Assembly: GCA_964501785.1 (NCBI GenBank)
Contig: CAZCUD010000013.1
Location: forward strand, 1-64,000
Reading direction: 5' to 3'
Length of the DNA stretch: 64,000 bases
From: DATBSK01 sp964501785
GTDB lineage: Bacteria > Actinomycetota > Acidimicrobiia > IMCC26256 > PALSA-555
The first letter of the stretch is position 1. Every line of letters starts with the position of its first letter. The notes under the pieces were generated by a model that did no database searches, had not been told where the DNA came from, and saw nothing but the letters and a program-made list of their open reading frames with translations. This document shows, piece by piece, positions 33,879-40,575 of this stretch. The position numbers were made by a program, and so were the translations under genes.

Positions 33879-34667
33879 TCACATGGTGTAGGCGAGCGTG
33901 CGGGCCATGCGCTCGCCCCACTCCGCGTCGCCCGTCCACGTGATCCGACCGTCGTCGATGCGCGACTGCGGTTCGACCCGGCCGGCGGCGAGGAGGATGA
34001 AGGTCTCGACGTCGGCGGTGATCTCCACGTCGGGATCGTCGACGGACGCGACGGCCCGGGCCCTGCCGTCGACGACGATCGCGATGTCTCTCTCGACGGC
34101 GCCGGTGACGTGCACGACCGCAGAGCGGCCGTCGGGGAGCCCGACCTTCTTGCCGACGATGTAGCCGATCGACCCGGCCACCTCGTCCAGCGCGAGCTCG
34201 CCCGCGATGCCACCGGCGCCGAGCGAGCGACCCAGGGGGAGGGCGATGTCGCGTGCGTGGACCCAGAGGTCGAAGACCCGGATGCGGAGGAAGCCGCCAT
34301 AGGTCTTCACGCCGGTCGGAGTGAAGGACGGCGCGTCGACGACACCGGCGTCCATCGAGCGGAGGTGCTCGAGTCGCGAGGAGGTGACCGCGGACACGCT
34401 CGCGGCAAGATCCTCCGGGGCCAGGTCGGCGACGGCGGTGGCGAACTCGGCCATCTTGGCGAACGGCGGGGGCGACTCCGTCGACGGCTCCCAGCCGTCG
34501 AGGACCGTCTCGACGCCGATGGCGTGCGCGACCACGTCGCGCACGTCCCAATCGGGGCACAGCGACTGCGTGGCCAGCGCGTCGGCGTCGAAGTCGCCGC
34601 ACCACTCGTTGTAGATGGCGAAGAGCGTCTCGTGGGCCGACAGGTAGTCGGCCATCGTCGTGGTCAT
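33879..34667 (-). CDS. Maleylpyruvate isomerase-family (TIGR03083-like) mycothiol-dependent protein
   Basis: The 262-residue protein has the N-terminal DinB-like metal-binding domain (LCPDWDVRDVVAHAIGVETVLDGW) and VFDLWVHARDIALPLGR, the second His motif of this family. The C-terminal SCP2-like half follows (GRSAVVHVTGAVERDIAIVVDGRA). Family members are mycothiol-dependent isomerases or S-transferases. ATG 34667 overlaps the upstream DsbA-like stop by four bases (ATGA), so both are translated from one message. The pairing with a thioredoxin-fold protein hints at a thiol-based pathway. Confidence 0.85.
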   Translation of the reverse strand: MTTTMADYLSAHETLFAIYNEWCGDFDADALATQSLCPDWDVRDVVAHAIGVETVLDGWEPSTESPPPFAKMAEFATAVADLAPEDLAASVSAVTSSRLEHLRSMDAGVVDAPSFTPTGVKTYGGFLRIRVFDLWVHARDIALPLGRSLGAGGIAGELALDEVAGSIGYIVGKKVGLPDGRSAVVHVTGAVERDIAIVVDGRARAVASVDDPDVEITADVETFILLAAGRVEPQSRIDDGRITWTGDAEWGERMARTLAYTM

Positions 34668-35356
34668 CGGGCGGGCTTCTCCCTCGTCTCCCAGTCGCGG
34701 GCTTCGAAGTAGGGGCGGAACACCTGGGTGATGTGGGTCAGGTCGGCGTCGGACTTCGGCGTCTTGAGCTCGTAGAGGTGGGGCACCTTGCTGTAGGCAA
34801 CGGTGAGGTCCCACAGGTCGAGCGCGTCCTGACCGGTCGGAGCCGGCGCGACGACCGGGCCGTACACGTAGCGATGGTCGTCGAACACCAGCGTCGGCAC
34901 GCCGAACCCGCCGCCGTGGGTCACGACGGCGAGGTGATCGGCGTGCACCTCGTCGTGCGTCGTCGGGTCGTCGATGGCGGCCTGCACGACGCCCGGGTCG
35001 AAGCCGAGCTCATGGCAGATCTCCTCGGCGACCTCGGGACGGTGAGGCTTTCGGGACTCCTCGTGCAGGGCGCGGCCGGCGGCTTCGTAGAAGCGGTCGC
35101 AGGCATCCATGGAGCCTCGGCGAAGGAAGGCCGCGACGCGCAGCATCCCCCAGCCGTAGGACCACTCTCGCTCCCACGGGTGCTTCTTGCCCTCTTCGCG
35201 GTTGATCTCCTCGAGGGAGAAGAACCGCCACTCGATGTCGAGCGGCACCGTCTCGCGCACCTCACGGATCCACTTCGCCGCCTGGTGCGCCCACGGGCAG
35301 AGGATGTCGAAGTGGAACCCGACGCGCGTCGATTGCTCAGTCACCGTCGCTAGCAT
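34664..35356 (-). CDS. DsbA-family thioredoxin-fold protein (HCCA isomerase-like)
   Basis: The 230-residue protein begins with VGFHFDILCPWAHQAAKWIREV. The active-site position CPWA has a single Cys, as in the DsbA-like group that includes 2-hydroxychromene-2-carboxylate isomerase and FrnE-like proteins, rather than a CxxC oxidase. The cis-Pro loop is GFGVPTLVFDDHRYVYG. There is no signal peptide, so it is cytoplasmic. ATG 35356 is the likely start, though GTG 35341 is possible. It forms an overlapping operon with the maleylpyruvate-isomerase-like gene. Confidence 0.82.
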   Translation of the reverse strand: MLATVTEQSTRVGFHFDILCPWAHQAAKWIREVRETVPLDIEWRFFSLEEINREEGKKHPWEREWSYGWGMLRVAAFLRRGSMDACDRFYEAAGRALHEESRKPHRPEVAEEICHELGFDPGVVQAAIDDPTTHDEVHADHLAVVTHGGGFGVPTLVFDDHRYVYGPVVAPAPTGQDALDLWDLTVAYSKVPHLYELKTPKSDADLTHITQVFRPYFEARDWETREKPAR

Positions 35357-35403
35357 CGTCGATCCGACGAGCACGCGTCGGCCATCGGAACGGACACTCG
35401 GCG

Positions 35404-35961
35404 GTGAGCCCTAGCGACTGGCAGGGAGACGACTACCAAGAGCGGTTCGACCGTCTGGCCGCGTCGGGGAAGGACGTGCACGGGGAGGCGACCTTCTTGC
35501 GGGCGTACTCGCCGACATCCGTCCTGGACGCCGGGTGTGGCACGGGACGCGTGGGGATCGAGCTCGCCCGGCACGGGATCGAGGTCGTCGGCGCCGACAT
35601 CGATGCGTCGATGCTCGCGACGGCGCAGCGCCTGGCGCCCGACATCGAGTGGGTGCGGTCGGACCTCTGCGAGCTCGCGCTCGGGCGGACGTTCGACGTC
35701 GTCGTCATGGCCGGCAACGTCCCGCTGTTCACCGCGCCGGGCACCGAGGCGGCGCTGATCGCCGGCGTGGCCCGGCACGTCGCACCCGGCGGGCGGCTCG
35801 TCAGCGGGTTCAGCCTCGGTCGCAGCTATTCGCTCGCCGAGCTCGACCGGGACACCGCCGACCAGGGCCTCGTCCTCGAGGACCGCTTCGCGACCTGGGA
35901 CCGCCGGCCGTGGATCGACGACGGCGACTACGCGGTCTCGGTCCACCGGCGACCTGCGTGA
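35404..35961 (+). CDS. Class I SAM-dependent methyltransferase
   Basis: The 185-residue protein shows SVLDAGCGTGRVGIELARHGIEVVGADID (motif I plus the acidic end of strand 2) and FDVVVMAGNVP (motif IV region), followed by VARHVAPGGRLVSGFSL. The fold is clear but nothing in the sequence identifies the substrate. It is divergent from the DsbA-like gene. GTG 35404 is the only suitable start; no clear Shine-Dalgarno or -10 box was found. Confidence 0.83.
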   Translation: MSPSDWQGDDYQERFDRLAASGKDVHGEATFLRAYSPTSVLDAGCGTGRVGIELARHGIEVVGADIDASMLATAQRLAPDIEWVRSDLCELALGRTFDVVVMAGNVPLFTAPGTEAALIAGVARHVAPGGRLVSGFSLGRSYSLAELDRDTADQGLVLEDRFATWDRRPWIDDGDYAVSVHRRPA

Positions 35962-36031
35962 CACGCTCCCGACGCTGCGTCGCCGCGCGCGACCGAGCTC
36001 GCGGCACCTATCCGGATGACTTCGTGTGCAC

Positions 36032-37042
36032 CTACCCGGAGCGGCGCGACTGCAGGCTGTCGGCCACCAGGCACACGATCTCGTAGAACATGGTCGTCGC
36101 GTGGTAGGTGGTGAGGCCACCGCCCCCGGGCCCGCCGCGGACGTCGAACGGGGGACCGAACTCCACCACGTCGCCACCGATCAGGTCGAGGCCGCGCAGC
36201 CCCCGCACGATGCGGAGCGCGTCCTTGACGGTCATGCCCTCGGCCTCGGGGTCCGTGACCGCCGGGGCGTAGATCGGGTCGAGCGCGTCCATGTCGAAGG
36301 TGAGGTACGTGGGCCCGTCGCCGACGACGCGCCGGATCTCGTCGGCTACGGCGTCGGGGCCGATCTCGTCGACCTCCACCTGTTCGATGATCCGGACGCC
36401 GTCAGCTCGCGCGAACTCGTCTTGATCGAGGTCGGCGACCGGCCCCCGGATGCCGATCTGCACCATGCGGTGCGGGTCGACCAAGCCGCTGCGGGTGAGG
36501 AGGTGGAACGCGGCGCCGTGCACCAGGTCCTCGCTCCCCGGCATCGGGTAGTAGTCGGTGTGCGCGTCGAAGTGCACGAGGCTGATCGGGCCCTCGATCG
36601 GCCGTCCGGGGCCGACGAGGCCGCGCAGGATGCCGATGAGCACCGAGTGATCGCCACCGACCGAGACGGGACGGATGTCCTTGGCCGCCACGGTCTCGAA
36701 GTACTCGGCGATCTCCTCGACCGCGCCGTCTGACTCCAGCGCCCGGCTGACCGGGACGTCACCGAGATCGCGGATCCGACACGCGGCGAAGGGATCGAAG
36801 CGCAGCGCGCGGTTCGCTCGATGGTGCGCCGTCGACATCGTGCGGACGGCACGCGGGGCGAGGTACTGACCACGGTCGATCGAGTTGCCCGAACAGACCG
36901 GGATGCCGATCAGCCCCACCTCAGCGTCGTCCATCGTGGGGTCGTGTTCGCAGCCCAGCATGGTGGGGACCCCGTGCCAGTACTGGTACTTGCCGAGGGA
37001 CGACGTCCAGTCGGGTGGGTTCTCGGTGGTCTCGCTCTGCAT
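36032..37042 (-). CDS. Agmatinase/arginase-family ureohydrolase
   Basis: The 336-residue protein has all metal-binding motifs of the ureohydrolase family: SVGGDHSV, SLVHFDAHTDYY and TFDMDALDP. The Asp/His residues in these blocks bind the binuclear manganese centre. It hydrolyses a guanidino compound to an amine and urea. The exact substrate (agmatine, guanidinobutyrate, guanidinopropionate or other) cannot be told from the motifs. ATG 37042 follows GGAG at five to six bases. Confidence 0.87.
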   Translation of the reverse strand: MQSETTENPPDWTSSLGKYQYWHGVPTMLGCEHDPTMDDAEVGLIGIPVCSGNSIDRGQYLAPRAVRTMSTAHHRANRALRFDPFAACRIRDLGDVPVSRALESDGAVEEIAEYFETVAAKDIRPVSVGGDHSVLIGILRGLVGPGRPIEGPISLVHFDAHTDYYPMPGSEDLVHGAAFHLLTRSGLVDPHRMVQIGIRGPVADLDQDEFARADGVRIIEQVEVDEIGPDAVADEIRRVVGDGPTYLTFDMDALDPIYAPAVTDPEAEGMTVKDALRIVRGLRGLDLIGGDVVEFGPPFDVRGGPGGGGLTTYHATTMFYEIVCLVADSLQSRRSG

Positions 37043-37129
37043 CCCTGCTCCTCGACTTGCACGATGGGGCGGGGTCATCGCCGCCCATGGGTCGACAGCG
37101 TGTCACGTCGCCGATCCCGGTTGCCGGAG

Positions 37130-37198
37130 TGCCACGAACTCGAGTTCGTCAAGGCGCACTCACCCGACTGCGTCCTGCTCATGCCCGTCGGCACGCTC
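37130..37198 (+). pseudogene. C-terminal fragment of an ABC-F ATPase gene
   Basis: In one frame this reads ELEFVKAHSPDCVLLMPVGTL. The intact ABC-F protein at 29540 ends with VEFVKALAPDRVLLMPEGTL, so this is a clear short match with several substitutions. No Walker or signature motif is present nearby, and the sequence after it changes at once to the degenerate attachment block. It is a dead remnant of a second, related gene. Confidence 0.65.
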
Positions 37199-37207
37199 TT
37201 GATGCGT

Positions 37208-37322
37208 CTGAGCCCGCGACCTTCGGGTTCTGCGCCCCTCGACACGCGTCCACGAACACCGCTTGACGTCCCCGGTGAAGCCCCGAGCTCGCCGGTCACT
37301 CCATCTGGCGCCGCTGCGTCCA
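37208..37322. repeat. Degenerate third copy of the tRNA-linked attachment block
   Basis: CCCGCGACCTTCGGGT (37213 onward) matches the T-arm to anticodon-stem part of the two blocks at 38048 and 39219, and CCATCTGG (37301) matches their middle. The distance between the two anchors is 88 bp in all three copies. The CCA-side end of the tRNA part and the terminal 23-bp repeat are missing here. Confidence 0.6.
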
Positions 37323-37471
37323 CCGAGTACGCCCGAGGCGGGTCCTCTGCTTGCGCACGCGCGCGCGTGTACGTCAGCATCATCGCCAAGCGCGCCGAGG
37401 ATCACCGCACATCTGCACCGCTCGGCCGGAGGTGAACATCACCTCTGCTCGAAGAGGAAGGCTGGGAAACG

Positions 37472-37906
37472 ATGATCCACAGGTCGAGCGTCATCGCGAT
37501 CGCGGCTTCCGTCGCGCTCGTGTCGGCGGGTGTGCTCGTGTCGACTCCCCCGGCAAGCGCTGGTGATGATCCGATCAACGTCTCATCGAACGTCACGTTC
37601 AAGCCGCAGCAGTTCGGCGGTCGCGACACCGGGTACTACCCGACGGGCTACGTCAGGTCCGCCCTGCCGTGTCGTGAACGCCGCGCGGTCACGCTCTTCC
37701 GCAAGGTCGCGGGACCGGATCAAGAGGTGCTGCAGACCACGACCAAGCAGGACGACGGGTACTGGGAGTCTCGGACTCCGCCACCGCTCGAGCCCGGGAC
37801 GTACTACGCGCGGATCGAGCGTCGGAAGATCGCGGGCACCTCGCGGTCGTTCTGTACCGGAGACCGCTCTCCGGATGTGAAGGTCGAAGCGTCGACGCGA
37901 AGCTGA
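37472..37906 (+). CDS. Small secreted protein (paralogue of the gene at 2875)
   Basis: The 144-residue protein has a Sec signal (IHRSSVIAIAASVALVSAGV up to about PASAG) and the same mature core as the protein at 2875: VTFKPQQFGGRDTG, YPTGYVRS, a Cys, VTLFRKVAGPDQE, PPPLEPGTYYARIERRKI and RSFC. The region YYARIERRKI and PDVKVEA are nearly identical. Two Cys residues are conserved. The function is unknown; the duplicate suggests a role in an envelope or secreted assembly. ATG 37472 follows a purine-rich stretch (GAGGAAGG). Confidence 0.8.
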   Translation: MIHRSSVIAIAASVALVSAGVLVSTPPASAGDDPINVSSNVTFKPQQFGGRDTGYYPTGYVRSALPCRERRAVTLFRKVAGPDQEVLQTTTKQDDGYWESRTPPPLEPGTYYARIERRKIAGTSRSFCTGDRSPDVKVEASTRS

Positions 37907-38009
37907 ACGCTCACCCAGCGAGGTCCCGCCGGAACGTCATGACCGTTCGGCATGGAGCATCTCGACGACTGCGACAAGGTGGAGGCGCCGCCACACGTCA
38001 AAGCCCAGC

Positions 38010-38033
38010 GAAGCCCCGCCGGAGCGGGGCTTC
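38010..38033. terminator. Hairpin attached to tRNA-half copy 1
   Basis: AAGCCCCGC-N4-GCGGGGCTT (38011-38032) is a strong stem. Seen from the minus strand it lies directly downstream of the tRNA 3' half, as a tRNA terminator would. An almost identical hairpin accompanies copy 2. Confidence 0.6.
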
Positions 38034-38047
38034 GGGTGACGCTGCGA

Positions 38048-38225
38048 TGGTGGCGGGGGTCGGATTTGAACCGACGACCTTCGGGTCATGAGCCGCTTGA
38101 CAAGAGTCCATCCAATGCCATTGAGGTCGCTGAAGTCCGCCCCAGTCGGACGGTCTTTCCACCTGGTGTCGTTGTGTCCATTGAGTGCGCCGGAGTCAGC
38201 CTGCACTGGTGACAAGTTCGGTGAC
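38048..38225. repeat. tRNA-linked attachment block, copy 1
   Basis: 38048-38094 is the 3' half of a Met-type tRNA on the minus strand (CCA end at 38048 up to the CAT anticodon). It is followed by about 130 bp shared in layout with copy 2 and by a 23-bp sequence (38203-38225) identical to 39375-39397. The 5' half of the tRNA is absent. This is the typical appearance of an integration site left by a tRNA-targeting element. Confidence 0.75.
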
Positions 38226-38263
38226 GTCAGAAGCAGGTCGTCAGGGCCCGCCCTTGCGCTCGG

Positions 38264-38275
38264 TATCCTCGACGT
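38264..38275 (+). promoter_or_regulatory. Leaderless -10 box TATCCT in module 1
   Basis: TATCCT (38264-38269) ends six bases before GTG 38276. The same box stands before hicB in module 2 (39430-39435), in each case shortly after the 23-bp repeat. Confidence 0.6.
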
Positions 38276-38452
38276 GTGGCCGAGAAGGTGTGGAACGCCG
38301 AGGAGTTCGAGAGGTTGTCGCCGGCTGAACAGGATGCAGTCTTCGAGGCGAGCATCGTGACCGACCTGGCCGCCGTGCCCGAAGGGTTCTTGGCCCACGT
38401 GCGAGCAAGGGTGCAGCAACGGATTGACACCGAGGCGTCTTCTCGGCCTTGA
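38276..38452 (+). CDS. Small protein of module 1 (58 residues)
   Basis: The frame reads AEKVWNAEEFERLSPAEQDA, then a hydrophobic/acidic stretch and HVRARVQQRIDTEA before TGA. It is charged, helical and cytoplasmic. The position behind an attachment block, with a leaderless start and an overlapping downstream gene, resembles the antitoxin gene of a toxin-antitoxin pair. I cannot match it to a known antitoxin family, so that role is a guess. Confidence 0.5.
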   Translation: MAEKVWNAEEFERLSPAEQDAVFEASIVTDLAAVPEGFLAHVRARVQQRIDTEASSRP

Positions 38453-38692
38453 CCGGCGAACGCCGAACAGTCCGAACCGCCCAGGCGGGGCTTCGAGCTC
38501 CTCCGCATCGTCGAGGTCTTCGTCACCGCCTTCGACGAGCTCCCCGCGCTCATCCCCGACCGCGCCGACTATCGGATCCTGATCACGACGGGAGTTCTGG
38601 TTCCGAGGCTCGCGGTCGTCGGACAGCTCGTGTCCGACAACGCGATCGAGCTCCTCGAGCTCGACGTGGATTTCGACATCGGAGACGAGTAG
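38449..38692 (+). pseudogene. Frameshifted second gene of module 1
   Basis: TTG at 38449 overlaps the TGA stop of the upstream gene (TTGA), the same type of junction as cobO/cbiZ. From this start the frame reads TGERRTVRTAQAG and then turns to unlikely sequence. Removing one G from the run GGGG at 38487-38490 shifts it to a good frame: FELLRIVEVFVTAFDELPAL, DYRILITTGVLVPRLAVVGQ and LLELDVDFDIGDE up to TAG 38690-38692. The downstream frame has high third-position GC. So the gene was probably about 80 codons long and is now broken by a single inserted base, or the sequence has an error. Confidence 0.55.
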
Positions 38693-38719
38693 CCACCGAC
38701 GCTCTAAGGTGCGGCATTC

Positions 38720-39163
38720 ATGGTCGACTCCCGCGATGAGGTCGAGTCGTTCGAGAAGCGCGCCGAGCGTCTCGCAAGACGGATCATGGAGCTCGCCAAC
38801 ACACCTGACGACGACGCTCGCGCTGCGGGGACCCGCGAGGTCTTCGCGGCCGACTACGTCCTGCACTCGGCCGGCGGGGGCACGGTCGTCGGCGTCGACG
38901 CCTACATCGAGCGCATCGCGGCCAACCTCGGCGGCCTGCCGGGCATGCGCTTCGAGATGGACGACCTGGTCGCGCACGGCGATCGGTTCGCACTCCGGTA
39001 CCACTGGAGCGCGCCATACGGCGACGGCGAGGTCGGGAACCAGGCCCTGGAGATCAACCGCGTCGAGAACGGCAAGATCGTCGAGACCTGGAACTCCCAG
39101 GACCGCCTGTCGCTGATGGTCCGGCTCGGCGTGATCGACGACCCGTTCGCCGCACCGACCTGA
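38720..39163 (+). CDS. SnoaL/NTF2-like protein
   Basis: The 147-residue protein has the NTF2-like pattern: EVFAADYVLHSAGGGTVVGVDAYIERI, then DDLVAHGDRFALRYHW and NGKIVETWNSQDRLSLMVRLG, with an acidic N-terminus. This is the SnoaL/DUF4440-like ligand-binding barrel; the reaction is unknown. ATG 38720 is preceded by TAAGGT (38705-38710), nine bases before the ATG. It is the last gene of module 1. Confidence 0.78.
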   Translation: MVDSRDEVESFEKRAERLARRIMELANTPDDDARAAGTREVFAADYVLHSAGGGTVVGVDAYIERIAANLGGLPGMRFEMDDLVAHGDRFALRYHWSAPYGDGEVGNQALEINRVENGKIVETWNSQDRLSLMVRLGVIDDPFAAPT

Positions 39164-39180
39164 GCGCCTTCGTCACCGAC

Positions 39181-39204
39181 GAAGCCCCGCCGGAGCGGGG
39201 CCTC
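39181..39204. terminator. Hairpin attached to tRNA-half copy 2
   Basis: A near-identical copy of the 38010 hairpin (GCCCCGC-N4-GCGGGGC core) on the CCA side of tRNA-half copy 2. Confidence 0.55.
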
Positions 39205-39218
39205 GGGTGTTCCTTCGA

Positions 39219-39397
39219 TGGTGGCGGGGGCGGGGATTTGAACCCGCGACCTTCGGGTCATGAGCGCCTTGACAACCGTCCATTGCGTGTCGTTGCCTCC
39301 ATCTGACGCGCCTGATTTCGAGACCATCGTCCATCTGGTGCCATTGCGTCCAAGGCGAGCGCCTGAGTTGGCTCGCACTGGTGACAAGTTCGGTGAC
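39219..39397. repeat. tRNA-linked attachment block, copy 2
   Basis: 39219-39265 is again the 3' half of a Met-type tRNA on the minus strand, without a 5' half. The conserved 88-bp spacing between its T-arm part and CCATCTGG is the same as in copy 1. The 23-bp repeat at 39375-39397 closes the block 156 bp from the CCA end (155 bp in copy 1). The CCA ends of copy 1, copy 2 and the intact tRNA gene are 1171 and 1168 bp apart. Confidence 0.75.
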
Positions 39398-39441
39398 AGA
39401 GCTCGCTGGGTGGGCCGGAAGCGGGTCGGTATCCTCAGATC

Positions 39442-39642
39442 ATGCGCCTCACCGCCGCGATCTCTCACGAAGGCGACTGGTACGTCGCCCGCTGCCTCGA
39501 GGTCGAGGTCACGAGTCAGGGCGAGACGATCGACGAGGCACGCTCGAACCTCGCCGAGGCCCTCGGCCTCTATTTCGAAGACGAACCCGACTTCGAAGTC
39601 CCCGAGCCACTCATCATCACGCCGGTCGACGTTCCCGCGTGA
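39442..39642 (+). CDS. hicB: HicB-like antitoxin
   Basis: The 66-residue protein reads LTAAISHEGDWYVARCLEVEVTSQGETIDEARSNLAEA, the typical degraded-RNase-H-like HicB core, with EALGLYFEDE following. No C-terminal ribbon-helix-helix is present in this short form, so DNA binding may be weak. It has a leaderless start (TATCCT 39430-39435, six bases, ATG). Its stop overlaps the toxin gene's GTG (GTGA). Confidence 0.87.
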   Translation: MRLTAAISHEGDWYVARCLEVEVTSQGETIDEARSNLAEALGLYFEDEPDFEVPEPLIITPVDVPA

Positions 39643-39860
39643 GCCAGCGGCTCCCGCGGATCTCTGGCGACGAAGCCTCGCGGGCGCTTGAGCGTGTCGG
39701 CTTCGCGCGCGTCAGTCAGCGCGGGAGCCACCTGAAGCTGCGATCCGCAGACGGTCGAGTCGTCATCATCCCGCTGCACCGCGAACTCGCAACTGGCACG
39801 CTGCGGTCGATCATTCGGCAGTCGGGGCTGAGCGTCGAAGAGTTCCTCGAACGCCTGTAG
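39639..39860 (+). CDS. hicA: HicA-like mRNA interferase toxin
   Basis: The 73-residue protein has the HicA double-stranded RNA-binding fold: ISGDEASRALERVGFARVSQRGSH, LKLRSADGRVVIIPLHREL and TLRSIIRQSGLSVEEFLERL. The catalytic His is in RGSHLKL. HicA cleaves mRNA and is neutralised by HicB encoded just upstream, with which it overlaps. The gene order hicB-hicA is the less common one but well known. Confidence 0.87.
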   Translation: MSQRLPRISGDEASRALERVGFARVSQRGSHLKLRSADGRVVIIPLHRELATGTLRSIIRQSGLSVEEFLERL

Positions 39861-39872
39861 CCGGGCAGCGAC

Positions 39873-40298
39873 TCAGACGAAGGCAGTCACGTCGACGTTG
39901 CGGCCGTCGGGATCCTTGAACTCCAGGTTCCGCACCAGCCCGGCGATGTCCTCGATGTGACCGTCGGTCGCGCCGCGCGCGACCAGACGATCGCGAAGCT
40001 CCTCGAGCGCAGCCACGTCCGCCGCGAAGAGCGAGAAGTGGTCGAGCGGGGCGCCCTCGTGGTACCGCCCTGTCCCCGGTCCGGCCTCGGGTGCGACCAC
40101 GACCGGCGCGTCGGCGCCGTCGAGAACCTGCACGAACGATCCGTTCGGGAAGAACAGCAGCACGTTGCGGTAGGAGCCCGGCTCGGTGATGTCGGTGATC
40201 TCGAGCCCGAACACGTCGGCATACCAAGACGCGGTCGCGTCGACGTCGGAAGACGCGAGCGCGACATGGTTGATGCCCTGCAGCACCGGATCCGTCAC
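39873..40298 (-). CDS. Glyoxalase/VOC-superfamily protein
   Basis: The 141-residue protein has the vicinal-oxygen-chelate pattern: GINHVALASSDVDATASWYADVFGLEI with a metal-ligand His, then PLDHFSLFAADVAALEEL and LEFKDPDGRNVDVTAF with later potential ligands. Family members are metal-dependent isomerases, dioxygenases or resistance proteins. GTG 40298 has GAGGGGG seven bases upstream. It converges with hicA and is the last gene before the tRNA. Confidence 0.82.
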   Translation of the reverse strand: MTDPVLQGINHVALASSDVDATASWYADVFGLEITDITEPGSYRNVLLFFPNGSFVQVLDGADAPVVVAPEAGPGTGRYHEGAPLDHFSLFAADVAALEELRDRLVARGATDGHIEDIAGLVRNLEFKDPDGRNVDVTAFV

Positions 40299-40345
40299 AA
40301 TGCGCCCCCTCGCCCGCCGCCTATCGGCACAACCTAGGCGCGCAG

Positions 40346-40371
40346 AGGGCCGGTCCCGTGAGACCGGCCCT
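40346..40371. terminator. Terminator of the initiator tRNA gene
   Basis: AGGGCCGGTC pairs with GACCGGCCCT over CCGTGA (40346-40371), 15 bases beyond the CCA end on the minus strand. It is unlike the hairpins beside the two tRNA halves. Confidence 0.6.
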
Positions 40372-40386
40372 GACCTGCGGTTGCGA

Positions 40387-40463
<77 letters not shown>

Positions 40464-40575
40464 TCGTGCCCACGAGGTTACCAGAGGGCCAACGGCGGAC
40501 GTCCGGCCGGGCGGCTTCACAGTTCCCTGAGGATCGCCTCGCGCGCTGGTGATCGTCGACCCCGATGCTGGGGAC

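Larger units (their letters stand above)
37043..37471. other. Gene-free interval with decayed sequences
   Basis: This 429-bp gap holds no intact gene. It contains a fragment of an ABC-F gene (37130-37198), a degenerate tRNA-type attachment block (37208-37322) and a short palindrome AGGTGA-N3-TCACCT (37430-37444) upstream of the secreted-protein gene. Open frames across it lack family resemblance apart from the ABC-F piece. Confidence 0.6.

Noticed and set aside
37937..39004. Long minus-strand reading frames across the attachment blocks
   Set aside because: Their endings (LMTRRSSVQI and similar) come from reading into the tRNA half. They are antisense to better-supported genes and lack domains.
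38048..39265. The two tRNA 3' halves as functional tRNA genes
   Set aside because: No 5' half, D arm or acceptor partner is present beside either copy.
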